A stretch of 64,000 nucleotides of DNA from Ignavibacteriales bacterium. Its GTDB lineage: Bacteria > Bacteroidota > Ignavibacteria > Ignavibacteriales > SURF-24. Below, in pieces: positions 33,163 through 42,758 of this stretch. The notes beneath the pieces were generated by a model. That model ran no database searches and had not been told where the DNA came from. It was given only the letters and a program-made list of their open reading frames with translations. A program made the translations under genes and the position numbers. The stretch spans positions 62,001-126,000 of the forward strand of contig JAPLFH010000054.1 in assembly GCA_026390815.1 (NCBI GenBank). The letters run 5' to 3'. Positions within the stretch are counted from its first letter, which is position 1; every line of letters begins with the position of its first letter.

Positions 33163-33871
33163 TCTTACTGAAGTTGATTTTGAACAAGGCGAAGTTGTTC
33201 TTATTGATAAAATGATTAATAGACCATCGTTTCATATTATATATAAAATCAGGAAAACTATTGGTGTAAAAAAAGTTGGTCATGCCGGTACGCTTGATCC
33301 TAATGCAACTGGTTTACTTATTGTTTGCACTGGCAAAAAAACTAAAGAAATAGAATCGTTTCAGAATCTTGAAAAAACATATACCGGAACAATTACACTT
33401 GGTTCGGCAACAAAGTCGATGGATTCCGAATCTGAAGTGATAGAACAAAAAAGTACTGATGGTATAAGTGAAGAGGATATTTATAAAGCAAGAGATTTAT
33501 TTCTTGGAAAGATAAACCAAACTCCACCGATGTACTCGGCTATTAAGCATAAAGGAAAAGCACTTTACAAATATGCAAGAAAAGGAATTGAAGTTTACAG
33601 GGCATCCAGGGAAATAAATGTTTATAAATTTGAAATTACCCAAATCGATTTGCCCAATATTTATTTTGAGATTAATTGTTCAAAAGGAACTTACATTAGA
33701 GTATTAGCGAATGATTTAGGACAAGTGCTTGGCTGTGGCGCTTATTTAAGCAGTTTAAATAGAACTCGAATTGGTGAATATAATGTTAAAGATGCTCTTA
33801 CAATTGACGAGTTTATTAATTTATTTAAGAAAAATATTTCAATAGCACCAGTTATGCAGATTAACAATTGA
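33134..33871 (+). CDS. truB: tRNA pseudouridine-55 synthase
   Basis: About 245 residues from ATG 33134 (MRMINK; ATG 33140 is the alternative). The frame is open back to 33056, but that would overlap rbfA by over 100 bp. The catalytic aspartate is Asp55 in GHAGTLDPNATGLL; other family blocks are TPPMYSAIKHKGKALYKYAR and CSKGTYIRVLANDLG. It modifies U55 in the T-loop of tRNAs. Confidence 0.94.
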   Translation: MRMINKTTTDLTEVDFEQGEVVLIDKMINRPSFHIIYKIRKTIGVKKVGHAGTLDPNATGLLIVCTGKKTKEIESFQNLEKTYTGTITLGSATKSMDSESEVIEQKSTDGISEEDIYKARDLFLGKINQTPPMYSAIKHKGKALYKYARKGIEVYRASREINVYKFEITQIDLPNIYFEINCSKGTYIRVLANDLGQVLGCGAYLSSLNRTRIGEYNVKDALTIDEFINLFKKNISIAPVMQINN

Positions 33872-33911
33872 TTTTATTCGTTAAGGTACAAAGACCGTAA
33901 AGAAAACATAA

Positions 33912-34850
33912 ATGAAAATCTTTCAAGATATATTGCAGGTTAGTAAAAAGAAAAATACTGTTCTAACAATCGGAACATTTGATGGCTTCCATTTAGGTCA
34001 TCAAAAAATAATGGAGCAGGTTATTATTGATACTAACGGAAGAGGTGGCAGAAGTCTTGTAATTACTTTCGAACCTCATCCAAGAAATGTAATTTCTAAA
34101 GATTATAATCTTAAACTGTTGACTTCAACAGAAGAAAAAATTTCTTTAATAAAAAAAGCAGGCATTGAAAATATTCTTATTATAAAATTCTCTGAAGAAT
34201 TTTCGAAGTTAACAGCGGAAGAATTTATTAGAGATTATATCGTTGCAAAAATTGGAGCGAGTGAATTAGTAATCGGTCACGATCATCGTTTGGGAAGGGA
34301 CAGAATTGGCGATGAGAGCAAACTTAAAGAGTTGGGTAAACAATTTTCTTTTGATGTTGCTCCGGTAAATGCTGTAAAAATTAATGGAGAAATTGTAAGC
34401 AGTACAATAATCAGGGCTGCCTTGCTTGAGGGTAATATTGATAAAGCAAATGCTTTTCTTGGAAGAAGTTATTCTTTTTCCGGGAAAGTTGTTACGGGTG
34501 CTATGCGAGGACGAGAACTTGGTTTCCCAACAGCAAACATTGAATTAGATGAAAATCAAAAACTTGTTCCGGCTAATGGGATTTATATTGTGGAATTTTT
34601 TGTTAACTCAAAAAAACATTTTGGATTGATGAACATTGGAACACGCCCAACTTTTGAAGATTCATTAAAAGTTGTTATTGAAGTTTACCTTTATGATTTC
34701 AATAATGATATTTATGGAAAAAATGTATCGGTAAATATAATTCACCGTATGCGCGAAGAATTGAAATATCCAGCAAAAGAAGAATTAATTGCGCAAATGG
34801 AAATTGACAAAATTAAAGGATTAGAAATAATAAAAAGATTAACTAACTAA
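33912..34850 (+). CDS. ribF: Bifunctional riboflavin kinase/FAD synthetase
   Basis: 312 residues in two domains. The N-terminal FMN adenylyltransferase has LTIGTFDGFHLGHQKIM (nucleotidyl-transfer HxGH-like) and IGHDHRLGRDRIG; the C-terminal riboflavin kinase has MRGRELGFPTANIEL and MNIGTRPTF. It makes FMN and FAD from riboflavin. Location between truB and rpsO is a common order. No FMN riboswitch is visible in the 40-bp gap before it. Confidence 0.95.
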   Translation: MKIFQDILQVSKKKNTVLTIGTFDGFHLGHQKIMEQVIIDTNGRGGRSLVITFEPHPRNVISKDYNLKLLTSTEEKISLIKKAGIENILIIKFSEEFSKLTAEEFIRDYIVAKIGASELVIGHDHRLGRDRIGDESKLKELGKQFSFDVAPVNAVKINGEIVSSTIIRAALLEGNIDKANAFLGRSYSFSGKVVTGAMRGRELGFPTANIELDENQKLVPANGIYIVEFFVNSKKHFGLMNIGTRPTFEDSLKVVIEVYLYDFNNDIYGKNVSVNIIHRMREELKYPAKEELIAQMEIDKIKGLEIIKRLTN

Positions 34851-34902
34851 TTAACCCCGGTTAAATCTGGAGTTACATCGTACAATAAAAAGGAGCAAAA
34901 CA

Positions 34903-35172
34903 ATGCCTATTACATTTGAAGAAAAACATGAACTTATCAGGAAATATGGTAAGAACGAAAAAGACAGCGGAACCGCCGAGGTTCAAATTGCAATTCTTAC
35001 AAAAAGAATTAACGATTTGACAGGACATTTTGCTGTACACAAAAAGGATCATCATTCAAGACGTGGATTGATGATGCTGGTTGGTAAAAGAAGAAGAATG
35101 CTCGATTACCTTGCAGATAAGGATATTGAGCGATACAGAAATATTATAAAAGAATTAAACATAAGGAAGTAG
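34903..35172 (+). CDS. rpsO: 30S ribosomal protein S15
   Basis: An 89-residue S15, with the rRNA-binding blocks [40 protein letters not shown] and [12 protein letters not shown]. Ribosome binding site AAAAAGGAG lies 8 bp before ATG. It is followed after 7 bp by pnp, the widespread rpsO-pnp pairing. Confidence 0.96.
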   Translation: MPITFEEKHELIRKYGKNEKDSGTAEVQIAILTKRINDLTGHFAVHKKDHHSRRGLMMLVGKRRRMLDYLADKDIERYRNIIKELNIRK

Positions 35173-35179
35173 AACGTAA

Positions 35180-37294
35180 ATGGTATATACAAAAGAAGTT
35201 GAAATTGGCGGTAAGATTATTTCTATTGAAACCGGCAGATATGCTAAGCAAGCGGATGGTGCTGTTATGGTTCGCCTTGGCGATACGATGGTTTTTGTTA
35301 GCGCCGTTGCCTCGGATGAAGTAAAAGAGGATCAGGATTTTTTCCCTTTATCTGTTGAATACAGAGAAAAATCTTTCGCAGCCGGAAAAATTCCAGGTGG
35401 ATTTTTCAAACGTGAAGGAAAGCCTTCTGAAAAAGAAGTTTTAAGTGCAAGATTAATTGATAGACCACTTCGCCCATTATTTAATAACAATTTTAAGAAT
35501 GAAACTCAGGTTATTGCTTTCGTTTATTCATTCGATGGTGAAAATGAATCTGATATTCTTGGTGCAATCGGTGCATCAACGGCACTTACAATTTCAAGAA
35601 TTCCTCTGCTAGAGCCAATTGGTGAAGTTAGAGTTGGAAGAATAAATAATCAGATAATTATAAATCCAACTTTGGCAGAAATTGCAATAAGTGATTATGA
35701 ACTTATTGTTGCTGGTACAGCCGATTCTATTATGATGGTTGAAGGCGAAGGTAACGAAATTGGTGAAGTTGAACTTCTGGATGCTCTAAAAGTTGCGCAC
35801 GAGGAAATTAAAAAACTGGTTCAAGTTCAGATTGAACTCAGAGAGTTATGCGGCAAACCTAAGATGGAAGTTGCGGTAAAAACTGTTGATGAAAATCTTG
35901 TTACTGATGTTAAAGCCCTTGCACATGATAAATATGCGGAAACAGTTTCAACAATTCTTGCAAAAGAAGAACGCTCGGCTAAGAATAAAGAAATAAACAC
36001 TTTTGTACTTGAATCACTGAAAGAAAAATATCCCGATCAGGAAAAAGAAATTAAGCAACTGCTGCACGATACTGAAAAAGAATTAATGCGCAAAAGAATC
36101 CTTGATGAAGGCTTGCGTCTTGATGGAAGAAACACTACACAAATCCGTAATATTTCTATTGAGCTTGGTGTGCTACCTCGTACTCACGGATCAGCTTTGT
36201 TTACGAGAGGAGAAACACAAAGTTTAACAACACTTACGCTTGGTACTAAGAATGATGAACAGAAAATAGATGGTCTGCAGGAAGAGTACACTAAAAGATT
36301 TCTGCTGCACTATAATTTTCCTCCTTTTTCTGTTGGTGAAGTTGGAAGAATTTCCAATGTTGGAAGGAGAGAAGTTGGCCACGGAAATCTTGCTGAACGG
36401 GCAATTAAAAAGTTAATGCCCGATGAATTAAAATTTCCCTATACAGTACGCTTGAATTCAGACATACTTGAATCAAATGGTTCCTCTTCTATGGCAACAG
36501 TGTGTGCAGGTTCATTGGCTTTAATGGATGGTGGAGTTCCACTTAAAAAACAAGTTGCTGGTATTGCAATGGGATTAGTAAAGGAAGAGAATAAATTTTC
36601 AGTACTTTCAGATATTCTTGGTAATGAAGATCATCTTGGCGATATGGACTTTAAAGTTGCCGGAACCACAGATGGAATAACTGCCATCCAAATGGATATT
36701 AAGATTCAGGGAATCTCTTTTGAAATTATGGAAAAAGCTCTGGCTCAGGCAAAGGAAGGAAGATTTCACATCCTTTCCATTATGAACGAAGCTATTCTAA
36801 AACCAAAGGAAACAATTTCTAAGTATGCTCCAAGTTTGATAACAATTCAGATTCAAACTGATCAGATCGGATTGCTGATTGGACCAGGTGGAAAGACAGT
36901 TCAGGGACTTCAGAAGCTTTATGGTGTTGATATCAATATACAGGAAGACGGAACTGTAAGCATTGCAGCAGCGGATAGCGAAGCTGCACGTAAATGTAAA
37001 GATTACATCAAACTTCTTACTGCTACTCCAGAAATTGGTGAAGTTTATGAAGGAAGAGTTATTAAAATTATGGAGTTCGGTGCGTTTGTGGAATTTATGC
37101 CGGGCAAAGAAGGATTGCTTCACATTTCGCAAATAGATAATAAAAAGATTGCTAAAGTAACTGATGTTATGAAAGAAGGAGATACTTTTAAAGTTAAATT
37201 GTTGAAAGTTGAAAACGGAAAATACAGTTTAAGTAAAAAAGCTTTATTGGCTCCTGAAAAACCAATTAGAACAGAAGAACCAAAACAAGGTTAG
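35180..37294 (+). CDS. pnp: Polyribonucleotide nucleotidyltransferase
   Basis: A 704-residue PNPase with two RNase PH domains: the first has AGKIPGGFFKREGKPSEKE, the second has LFTRGETQSL and LPRTHGSALF. They are joined by an alpha-helical domain and followed by KH (IGLLIGPGGKTVQGLQ) and S1 (GEVYEGRVIKIMEFGAFVEF) domains. It degrades RNA 3' to 5' by phosphorolysis. Normal length. With the RNase E/G at 38492 it puts two core RNA-decay enzymes within 1.2 kb. Confidence 0.96.
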   Translation: MVYTKEVEIGGKIISIETGRYAKQADGAVMVRLGDTMVFVSAVASDEVKEDQDFFPLSVEYREKSFAAGKIPGGFFKREGKPSEKEVLSARLIDRPLRPLFNNNFKNETQVIAFVYSFDGENESDILGAIGASTALTISRIPLLEPIGEVRVGRINNQIIINPTLAEIAISDYELIVAGTADSIMMVEGEGNEIGEVELLDALKVAHEEIKKLVQVQIELRELCGKPKMEVAVKTVDENLVTDVKALAHDKYAETVSTILAKEERSAKNKEINTFVLESLKEKYPDQEKEIKQLLHDTEKELMRKRILDEGLRLDGRNTTQIRNISIELGVLPRTHGSALFTRGETQSLTTLTLGTKNDEQKIDGLQEEYTKRFLLHYNFPPFSVGEVGRISNVGRREVGHGNLAERAIKKLMPDELKFPYTVRLNSDILESNGSSSMATVCAGSLALMDGGVPLKKQVAGIAMGLVKEENKFSVLSDILGNEDHLGDMDFKVAGTTDGITAIQMDIKIQGISFEIMEKALAQAKEGRFHILSIMNEAILKPKETISKYAPSLITIQIQTDQIGLLIGPGGKTVQGLQKLYGVDINIQEDGTVSIAAADSEAARKCKDYIKLLTATPEIGEVYEGRVIKIMEFGAFVEFMPGKEGLLHISQIDNKKIAKVTDVMKEGDTFKVKLLKVENGKYSLSKKALLAPEKPIRTEEPKQG

Positions 37295-37333
37295 TTCTTA
37301 AAATATTTTTTTTGAATAGTACTTTTTGACCAT

Positions 37334-37372
37334 CCCCGGTCATCACCGCTTAATGATGAATTGATGCCGGGG
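37334..37372 (+). terminator. Long hairpin after pnp
   Basis: CCCCGG-T-CATCA (37334-37345) pairs with TGATG-CCGGGG (37362-37372), 11 pairs with one bulged T and a 16-nt loop. It lies 40 bp after pnp. No T-run, so it could end the transcript only weakly or protect the mRNA 3' end. Confidence 0.5.
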
Positions 37373-37394
37373 TAAGTCATCTTCGGAAATAAAA

Positions 37395-38465
37395 TTGAAT
37401 ATCGGGAAATTAAACCTGAATAATAGAGCCATCCTGGCACCTATGGTAGAGGTAACAGATGCGCCGCTACGACAGATATGCCGCGAATACGGTGCTGGGT
37501 TAACATTTACTCAAATGATTAGTGCAAAAGGAATATTTGAAAATTCTTTCTACTCCCTAAAAGCTCTTGCTTTTAATCGAAGTGAAAAGCCAATCGCCAT
37601 TCAACTAATTGCAAACGAACCAGACTATTTAAAGAGAGCCATTAAAGAAGTAAAATCACTTCAACCGGATTTAATTGATTTAAATTGCGGATGTTCTGTT
37701 CCTCAGGTTTGCAAATTTGGTTTGGGGGCAGCAATTCTTGATGATCCAATCCTTCTTGCAAAACTTGTTAAATCCATGGTGGAGTCAGCCGGTGATATTC
37801 CGGTTTCCATAAAGATAAGATTGGGGCGGGATAAAAATAATATTACTGTTATGCGTAATGCAAAAATAATTGAAGAGAATGGGGCTTCTCTTATGAACAT
37901 TCATGCAAGAACAAGAAATCAATCTTATTTAGAATTGCCTGATTGGAGCTGGATAAAAAGAGTAAAAGAAGAAGTTAATATTCCGGTTATGGGGAATGGT
38001 AATCTGTTTGAGCCAGAAGACTGCATAAATTTAATAAATGAAACCGGTTGCGATTTCGTTTTTATTGCAAGAGGCGCTTTAGGCAATCCTTTCATTTTTA
38101 AAAGATTTAACGCACTGTTAGAAACAGGTGTAGATCCCGGTCCACCAACTGTGGATGAAGTTGGCACGGTTGCATTAAGACATTTGAAATTAAATATAAA
38201 AGATTCCGGCGAAGAGCTTGGGATTAAAAAAGCACGGAAAAATTTGATTTGGTATTTTAGATTCTACAATGGCATTACTCATTTAATCAATACAATTTTT
38301 ACAATTGATAATGCTGCATCTGTAGAACAATTTATTCTTGATCATATTGAGAAGATCAGGAACAATAATTATCCTGAAGAGAATTTCGATAAAATAACAA
38401 AGAGTTTCAATGAACGAGTTCTCTTTTGGTTAAATAACAATCAGCCCGTGGAAACAGTAAATTAA
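37395..38465 (+). CDS. tRNA-dihydrouridine synthase (DusB-like)
   Basis: 356 residues. The TIM-barrel FMN enzyme starts NNRAILAPMVEVTDAPLRQ and has the catalytic cysteine region DLNCGCSVPQVCKFGLGAAI, the phosphate-binding VMGNGNLFEPEDC, and FIARGALGNP. It reduces uridines in the tRNA D-loop. The start appears to be TTG 37395 (GGAAAT upstream); the first ATG in frame would remove the beginning of the barrel. Which Dus subfamily it belongs to is best judged by phylogeny, so no symbol is given. Confidence 0.88.
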   Translation: MNIGKLNLNNRAILAPMVEVTDAPLRQICREYGAGLTFTQMISAKGIFENSFYSLKALAFNRSEKPIAIQLIANEPDYLKRAIKEVKSLQPDLIDLNCGCSVPQVCKFGLGAAILDDPILLAKLVKSMVESAGDIPVSIKIRLGRDKNNITVMRNAKIIEENGASLMNIHARTRNQSYLELPDWSWIKRVKEEVNIPVMGNGNLFEPEDCINLINETGCDFVFIARGALGNPFIFKRFNALLETGVDPGPPTVDEVGTVALRHLKLNIKDSGEELGIKKARKNLIWYFRFYNGITHLINTIFTIDNAASVEQFILDHIEKIRNNNYPEENFDKITKSFNERVLFWLNNNQPVETVN

Positions 38466-38491
38466 TCGTTCATTTAAAGAGTGTTACTTTT

Positions 38492-40078
38492 ATGGTAAAA
38501 GAAATTATTATAAATTCATCTACTTCGCAAACTCGCGTAGCTATTATCGAGGATAATTACTTAGTAGATTTTTTTGTTGACCATCCAGAAAAACGAAGGA
38601 TGGTTGGCGATATTTATTTGGGCAAAGTGGCAAGAGTTCTACCAGGTATTAAAGCTGCTTTTATAGATATTGGTATGAAGCACGACGCCTTTCTTCACTT
38701 TTCGGATATTGGAGATAGGCTTGAAGGTTTGCAAAGTATTTTGGATGAGGATTCTGACATAGATGAAGATGATGACGAGCCATTTAACGGGCAAGCTCCA
38801 GCTAAAATAAGCCAGCCACAGGTTGATGAATATGCCAGAAGAGAGATTCCAATTCCAAAGCTTCACAAAGGGCAGGAAATTCTTATTCAGATTACAAAAG
38901 AACCAGTTGGAAATAAAGGAGTTCGGGTTACATCTTCAATTTCATTACCCGGAAGATTTTGCGTTCTTCTTCCATTTGATAATAAAATTGGTATCTCAAA
39001 AAAAATCTCAGACTTTAAAGAACGGCGTAGATTAAAATATATTGCAAGGGGAATAATCCCAGAGAACTGTGGATTGATTATTAGAACAGCAGCTAAAGAA
39101 CAAACTGAAGAAGCTCTTTCTGAAGATTTAAAATACCTCTGGAAAACCTGGGAAGATCTGCAAGCTTCTGTTAAAACAGAAAAACCACCATCGTTGGTTT
39201 ACCAGGATTTAAGCACTACTTCAAGTGTAATCAGAGATCTGTTTACCCCGGATGTTTCTAAGATATTCATCGATTCTAAAAAATTATACAAGCAGATTAA
39301 AAGTTATATCCATTTACTTCAGCCCTCACTTGAAGACAAAATAGAATTGTTTAGAGAACAATCATCTATTTTTGAATCTTTTAAGATTGAAGAGCAGATA
39401 AAAATGTTGATGGGACGCCGGGTTCCGCTTCCTGCGGGCGGATATATTATTATTGATCATACAGAAGCAATGGTTGTTGTTGATGTGAACAGTGGACGAT
39501 ATGCTGCAAAGAAAGAACAAGAATTGAATTCACTTAGAACTGATTTGGAAGCAGCCCGCGAAATTGCCCGGCAGCTTAGGTTAAGAGATATTGGTGGATT
39601 AATTGTAGTGGATTTTATTGATCTTGATGATGATAAAAATCGTAAGAAAATTTATGATGAACTTAAAAAAGAATTTAGAAAGGATAGAGCGAGAGTTTCT
39701 GTTTTACCAATGACTGAATTTGGTTTAGTTCAGATTACCAGGCAGCGCATCCGGGAGAACATTCTTCATATTATGAATGAGGTTTGCCCATTTTGTGCCG
39801 GGACCGGATTATTGACAAAAAAATCAAATCTTATTCACGAAATTGAAGAATGGTTGAAGCGATTTAAAAGAAGTTCAAGTGAAAAACTTCTTATTCTAAA
39901 TGTTCATCCTTCTTTAGGTAAAATATTAAAACAAGGGAAAATTAAAACAATTACAAAATTACAATTCAAATTTTTTATTAAAATAAAATTAAATGAAATG
40001 GATTCCATAAATCCCGCTACATTCCAATTTGTTTCTGTAAAAACGCAGAAGGATTTAACGGCGGAATATATTTCGTAA
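38492..40078 (+). CDS. rng: Ribonuclease E/G family endoribonuclease
   Basis: A 528-residue RNase G-like enzyme. An S1 domain at about 38-130 is interrupted by a very acidic insert (DEDSDIDEDDDEP). The catalytic core holds Mg ligands Asp331 (VVDVNSG) and Asp374 (IVVDFIDLDDD), and the Zn-link cysteines Cys432 and Cys435 (CPFCAGTG). There is no long C-terminal scaffold, so a full RNase E degradosome platform is absent. It cleaves single-stranded AU-rich RNA and helps mature rRNA and tRNA. Confidence 0.92.
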   Translation: MVKEIIINSSTSQTRVAIIEDNYLVDFFVDHPEKRRMVGDIYLGKVARVLPGIKAAFIDIGMKHDAFLHFSDIGDRLEGLQSILDEDSDIDEDDDEPFNGQAPAKISQPQVDEYARREIPIPKLHKGQEILIQITKEPVGNKGVRVTSSISLPGRFCVLLPFDNKIGISKKISDFKERRRLKYIARGIIPENCGLIIRTAAKEQTEEALSEDLKYLWKTWEDLQASVKTEKPPSLVYQDLSTTSSVIRDLFTPDVSKIFIDSKKLYKQIKSYIHLLQPSLEDKIELFREQSSIFESFKIEEQIKMLMGRRVPLPAGGYIIIDHTEAMVVVDVNSGRYAAKKEQELNSLRTDLEAAREIARQLRLRDIGGLIVVDFIDLDDDKNRKKIYDELKKEFRKDRARVSVLPMTEFGLVQITRQRIRENILHIMNEVCPFCAGTGLLTKKSNLIHEIEEWLKRFKRSSSEKLLILNVHPSLGKILKQGKIKTITKLQFKFFIKIKLNEMDSINPATFQFVSVKTQKDLTAEYIS

Positions 40079-40099
40079 AATTTTCATTCTGTGGATTTA

Positions 40100-40121
40100 G
40101 TTCCGGCATAATAGCCGGAAC
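40100..40121 (+). terminator. Hairpin after rng
   Basis: GTTCCGGC (40100-40107), loop ATAATA, GCCGGAAC (40114-40121). It lies 22 bp after the stop; the T-run is poor (CATTCTAAAATT). Confidence 0.5.
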
Positions 40122-40148
40122 CATTCTAAAATTAGGATTCAACAACTT

Positions 40149-40179
40149 CTTTTGTCACCAAAATATCTTTTCGTAAATT
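40149..40179 (+). promoter_or_regulatory. Consensus Bacteroidota promoter
   Basis: TTTG (40149-40152), 19-bp spacer, TAAATTTG (40172-40179): both boxes and spacing match the Bacteroidota sigma-A consensus exactly. Transcription should start near 40186, giving a leader of about 50 nt before the transaldolase gene. Confidence 0.6.
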
Positions 40180-40236
40180 TGGAATGGGTTTGTATTATCA
40201 TAATATTATTTTTAGCCAACATAGAAAGAGAGAATT

Positions 40237-40884
40237 ATGAAATTTTTTATCGATACCGCAAATATTGCTGAAATTAAAGAAGCAGCTTCTTTAGGAATTC
40301 TTGATGGTGTAACTACTAATCCATCTCTTGTTGCAAAAGAAGGGAAAGAATTCCGAGCCTTACTTAAGGAAATTCTTGAAATTGTTGACGGACCTATCAG
40401 CGCAGAAGTTATTTCAACAGATTATAATGGAATTCTAAAGGAAGCGCACGATCTGGCTTCCATGCATAAAAACATTGTTGTTAAAGTACCTTTAATTAAG
40501 GAAGGACTGAAAGCTGTAAAAACTTTATCCGATGAAGGGATAAATACAAATGTAACTTTGTGCTTCTCACCATCTCAGGCGTTATTAGCTGCAAAAGCTG
40601 GTGCAACTTACATTAGTCCATTTATTGGTAGATTAGATGATATAAGCATGAATGGAATGGATTTAATTCAACAAATAGTTCAGATTTACAGAAATTATGA
40701 TTATAAAACAGAAGTTTTGGTTGCAAGCATTCGCCATCCAATGCATCTTGTTGAGGCTGCCTTAATTGGTGCCGATGTAGCTACAATGCCCTTTAGTGTT
40801 ATAAATAAATTATTCAATCATCCTTTAACGGATCTTGGTTTACAAAGTTTTCTAAATGATTGGAAAAAACTACAACAAAAATAG
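40237..40884 (+). CDS. tal: Transaldolase, short TalC/FSA-type
   Basis: A 215-residue member of the small transaldolase/fructose-6-phosphate aldolase group. The sequence opens with [16 protein letters not shown], the Schiff-base lysine is Lys83 (VVKVPLI), and [20 protein letters not shown] and SPFIGRLDD are intact. It acts in the non-oxidative pentose phosphate pathway. A strong consensus promoter precedes it. The next gene (gcvT) starts 8 bp after its end, so the two are probably cotranscribed. Confidence 0.92.
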   Translation: MKFFIDTANIAEIKEAASLGILDGVTTNPSLVAKEGKEFRALLKEILEIVDGPISAEVISTDYNGILKEAHDLASMHKNIVVKVPLIKEGLKAVKTLSDEGINTNVTLCFSPSQALLAAKAGATYISPFIGRLDDISMNGMDLIQQIVQIYRNYDYKTEVLVASIRHPMHLVEAALIGADVATMPFSVINKLFNHPLTDLGLQSFLNDWKKLQQK

Positions 40885-40891
40885 ATTGGTT

Positions 40892-41974
40892 ATGAAAAAA
40901 ACTACTCTTTATTCAGTACACGAAAAATTAGGCGCCAAGTTAATTGAATTTGCCGGTTATATGATGCCGGTTCAATATTCATCGATAATTGCAGAGCATA
41001 AAGCTATTCGCAATTCAGTTGGTGTTTTCGATGTTTCGCACATGGGCGAAATTTTTATCAAAGGTAAAAAAGCGCTCGACTTTGTTCAGCACATTACAAT
41101 CAATGATGCTTCAAAGCTAACAAATGGAAGAGTTCAATACTCGGCTATGTGTTATCCTGATGGTGGAATTGTAGATGATCTTCTTGTTTATAAGCTAAAC
41201 GATGAAGAATTTATGCTTGTTGTTAACGCTTCAAATAAACAAAAAGATTATAACTGGATGATTGAGAATAATAAATTTGGTGTTGAGATTCTTGATCTAT
41301 CAGATGATTATACGCTGCTCGCGGTTCAGGGACCAAAATCCGGTGATGTTCTTCAGAAAATATGCAATCGAACATTGAATTTGGAATACTATCATTTCTT
41401 CGAAGCAAAATGTGCAAAAGTTAATATGATTGTTTCCCGAACTGGTTATACTGGTGAGCTTGGATATGAATTATATTTTAAAGGTGATGAAAAAGTGGCT
41501 GAAAATGTTTGGATGCATATCTTTGAAGCTGGCAGGGAATTCAATATTCAACCTATTGGATTAGGTGCAAGAGATTCCCTAAGACTTGAGATGGGTTTTT
41601 GTCTTTATGGAAACGATATTGATCAAACTACTAATCCTTTGGAAGCCGGACTCGGTTGGATAACTAAATTGAATAAAGAAAATTTTATTGCTAAAGATGC
41701 AATATTAAAAGTAAAAGCTGATGGTCTGAAAAGAAAGTTGGTTCCAATTATATCGGAAGAAAAATCTTTTCCACGCCACGGTTATGATTTAACTTTAGAT
41801 GGTGATAAGGTTGGAACAATAACAAGCGGAACTGTAAGTCCTGTTTTGGAAAAAGCAATCGCACTTGGTTATGTCGATTCAAAATTTGTAAAAGATGATG
41901 CTCAAATTAATTTTTTAATCCGCGGTAAAGAAGTTCCGGCACGAATAACTAAATTACCGTTTGTAAAAAAGTAA
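40892..41974 (+). CDS. gcvT: Glycine cleavage system aminomethyltransferase
   Basis: 360 residues from ATG 40892; the frame is open to 40856 but would overlap tal. T-protein motifs: GVFDVSHMGEI, GGIVDDLLVYKL, GYTGELGYELY and GARDSLRLEMGFCLYGNDID. It transfers the methylene group of glycine to tetrahydrofolate in the glycine cleavage complex. GcvH and GcvP are not in the window. Confidence 0.95.
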   Translation: MKKTTLYSVHEKLGAKLIEFAGYMMPVQYSSIIAEHKAIRNSVGVFDVSHMGEIFIKGKKALDFVQHITINDASKLTNGRVQYSAMCYPDGGIVDDLLVYKLNDEEFMLVVNASNKQKDYNWMIENNKFGVEILDLSDDYTLLAVQGPKSGDVLQKICNRTLNLEYYHFFEAKCAKVNMIVSRTGYTGELGYELYFKGDEKVAENVWMHIFEAGREFNIQPIGLGARDSLRLEMGFCLYGNDIDQTTNPLEAGLGWITKLNKENFIAKDAILKVKADGLKRKLVPIISEEKSFPRHGYDLTLDGDKVGTITSGTVSPVLEKAIALGYVDSKFVKDDAQINFLIRGKEVPARITKLPFVKK

Positions 41975-41996
41975 TATTTGGAAAGCTATTTAAAAA

Positions 41997-42740
41997 ATGA
42001 AGATTAATATAAATTTTTCCCCTTCGCTTGTAGAAGAACTGTACTTTGCCGGTAAGAATACTGTTGTTATTGATGTTCTTAGGGCTACCACTACAATTGT
42101 AGAAGCGTTAAAAAATGGCGCTAAAGAAGTGATTCCTGTAAGTACTTTTGAGTTTGCTCAAAAAGCTTCTGGTAGTTTTTTTGGCGGGCAAACTCTTCTT
42201 GGTGGTGAAAGAAACACAAAAAAGATTGAGGGATTTAACTTAGGCAATTCACCATTGGAATATACCAAAGATGTAGTTAATGGAAAATCGATTATTCTTT
42301 TTACAACTAATGGTTCCAAATCAATTGTAAAAGCTAAGTTTTCAAAAAATCTTTTCATTTGTTCGTTTATTAATCTTCATACAGTTGCAAAACATACAGC
42401 TCAATTAGGTAATGATCTGGAAATTCTTTGCGCTGGAAGAAACGGTGGATTTAGTATTGAAGATTCAGTTTGTGCAGGCAAACTTGTTGCAGAAATTTTA
42501 ACTCACAATAGCGAAGCTGTTCTGACAGATTCGGCTAAAGCGGGTTTAGTTTTATCCAAATCGTATGGCAAAAGTCTATTGAAAATTTTGAAAGAAAGTG
42601 AGCATGGTAAAATTTTAGTTGCAAATGGGTTTATGGATGATGTAAAATATTGTGCGCAGGTAGGTATTATTGATTTACTTCCGGTTTACAGCGAGGGAAC
42701 AATTAAAATTCCAGCTAGTTTATCTAATGGAAACGTTTAA
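41997..42740 (+). CDS. 2-phosphosulfolactate phosphatase family (ComB-like)
   Basis: A 247-residue member of the ComB family, with IDVLRATTTIVEALKNGAKE, LGGERNTKKIEGFNLGNSP, FTTNGSKSIVKA and CAGRNGGFSIEDSVCAG. The archetype removes phosphate from 2-phosphosulfolactate in coenzyme M synthesis, but bacterial members without that pathway are common and their substrate is uncertain. No other sulfolactate or coenzyme M gene is nearby. It lies 22 bp after gcvT and 18 bp before ftsK. Confidence 0.8.
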   Translation: MKININFSPSLVEELYFAGKNTVVIDVLRATTTIVEALKNGAKEVIPVSTFEFAQKASGSFFGGQTLLGGERNTKKIEGFNLGNSPLEYTKDVVNGKSIILFTTNGSKSIVKAKFSKNLFICSFINLHTVAKHTAQLGNDLEILCAGRNGGFSIEDSVCAGKLVAEILTHNSEAVLTDSAKAGLVLSKSYGKSLLKILKESEHGKILVANGFMDDVKYCAQVGIIDLLPVYSEGTIKIPASLSNGNV

Positions 42741-42758
42741 GTAAAAGTTAGTTAAAAA

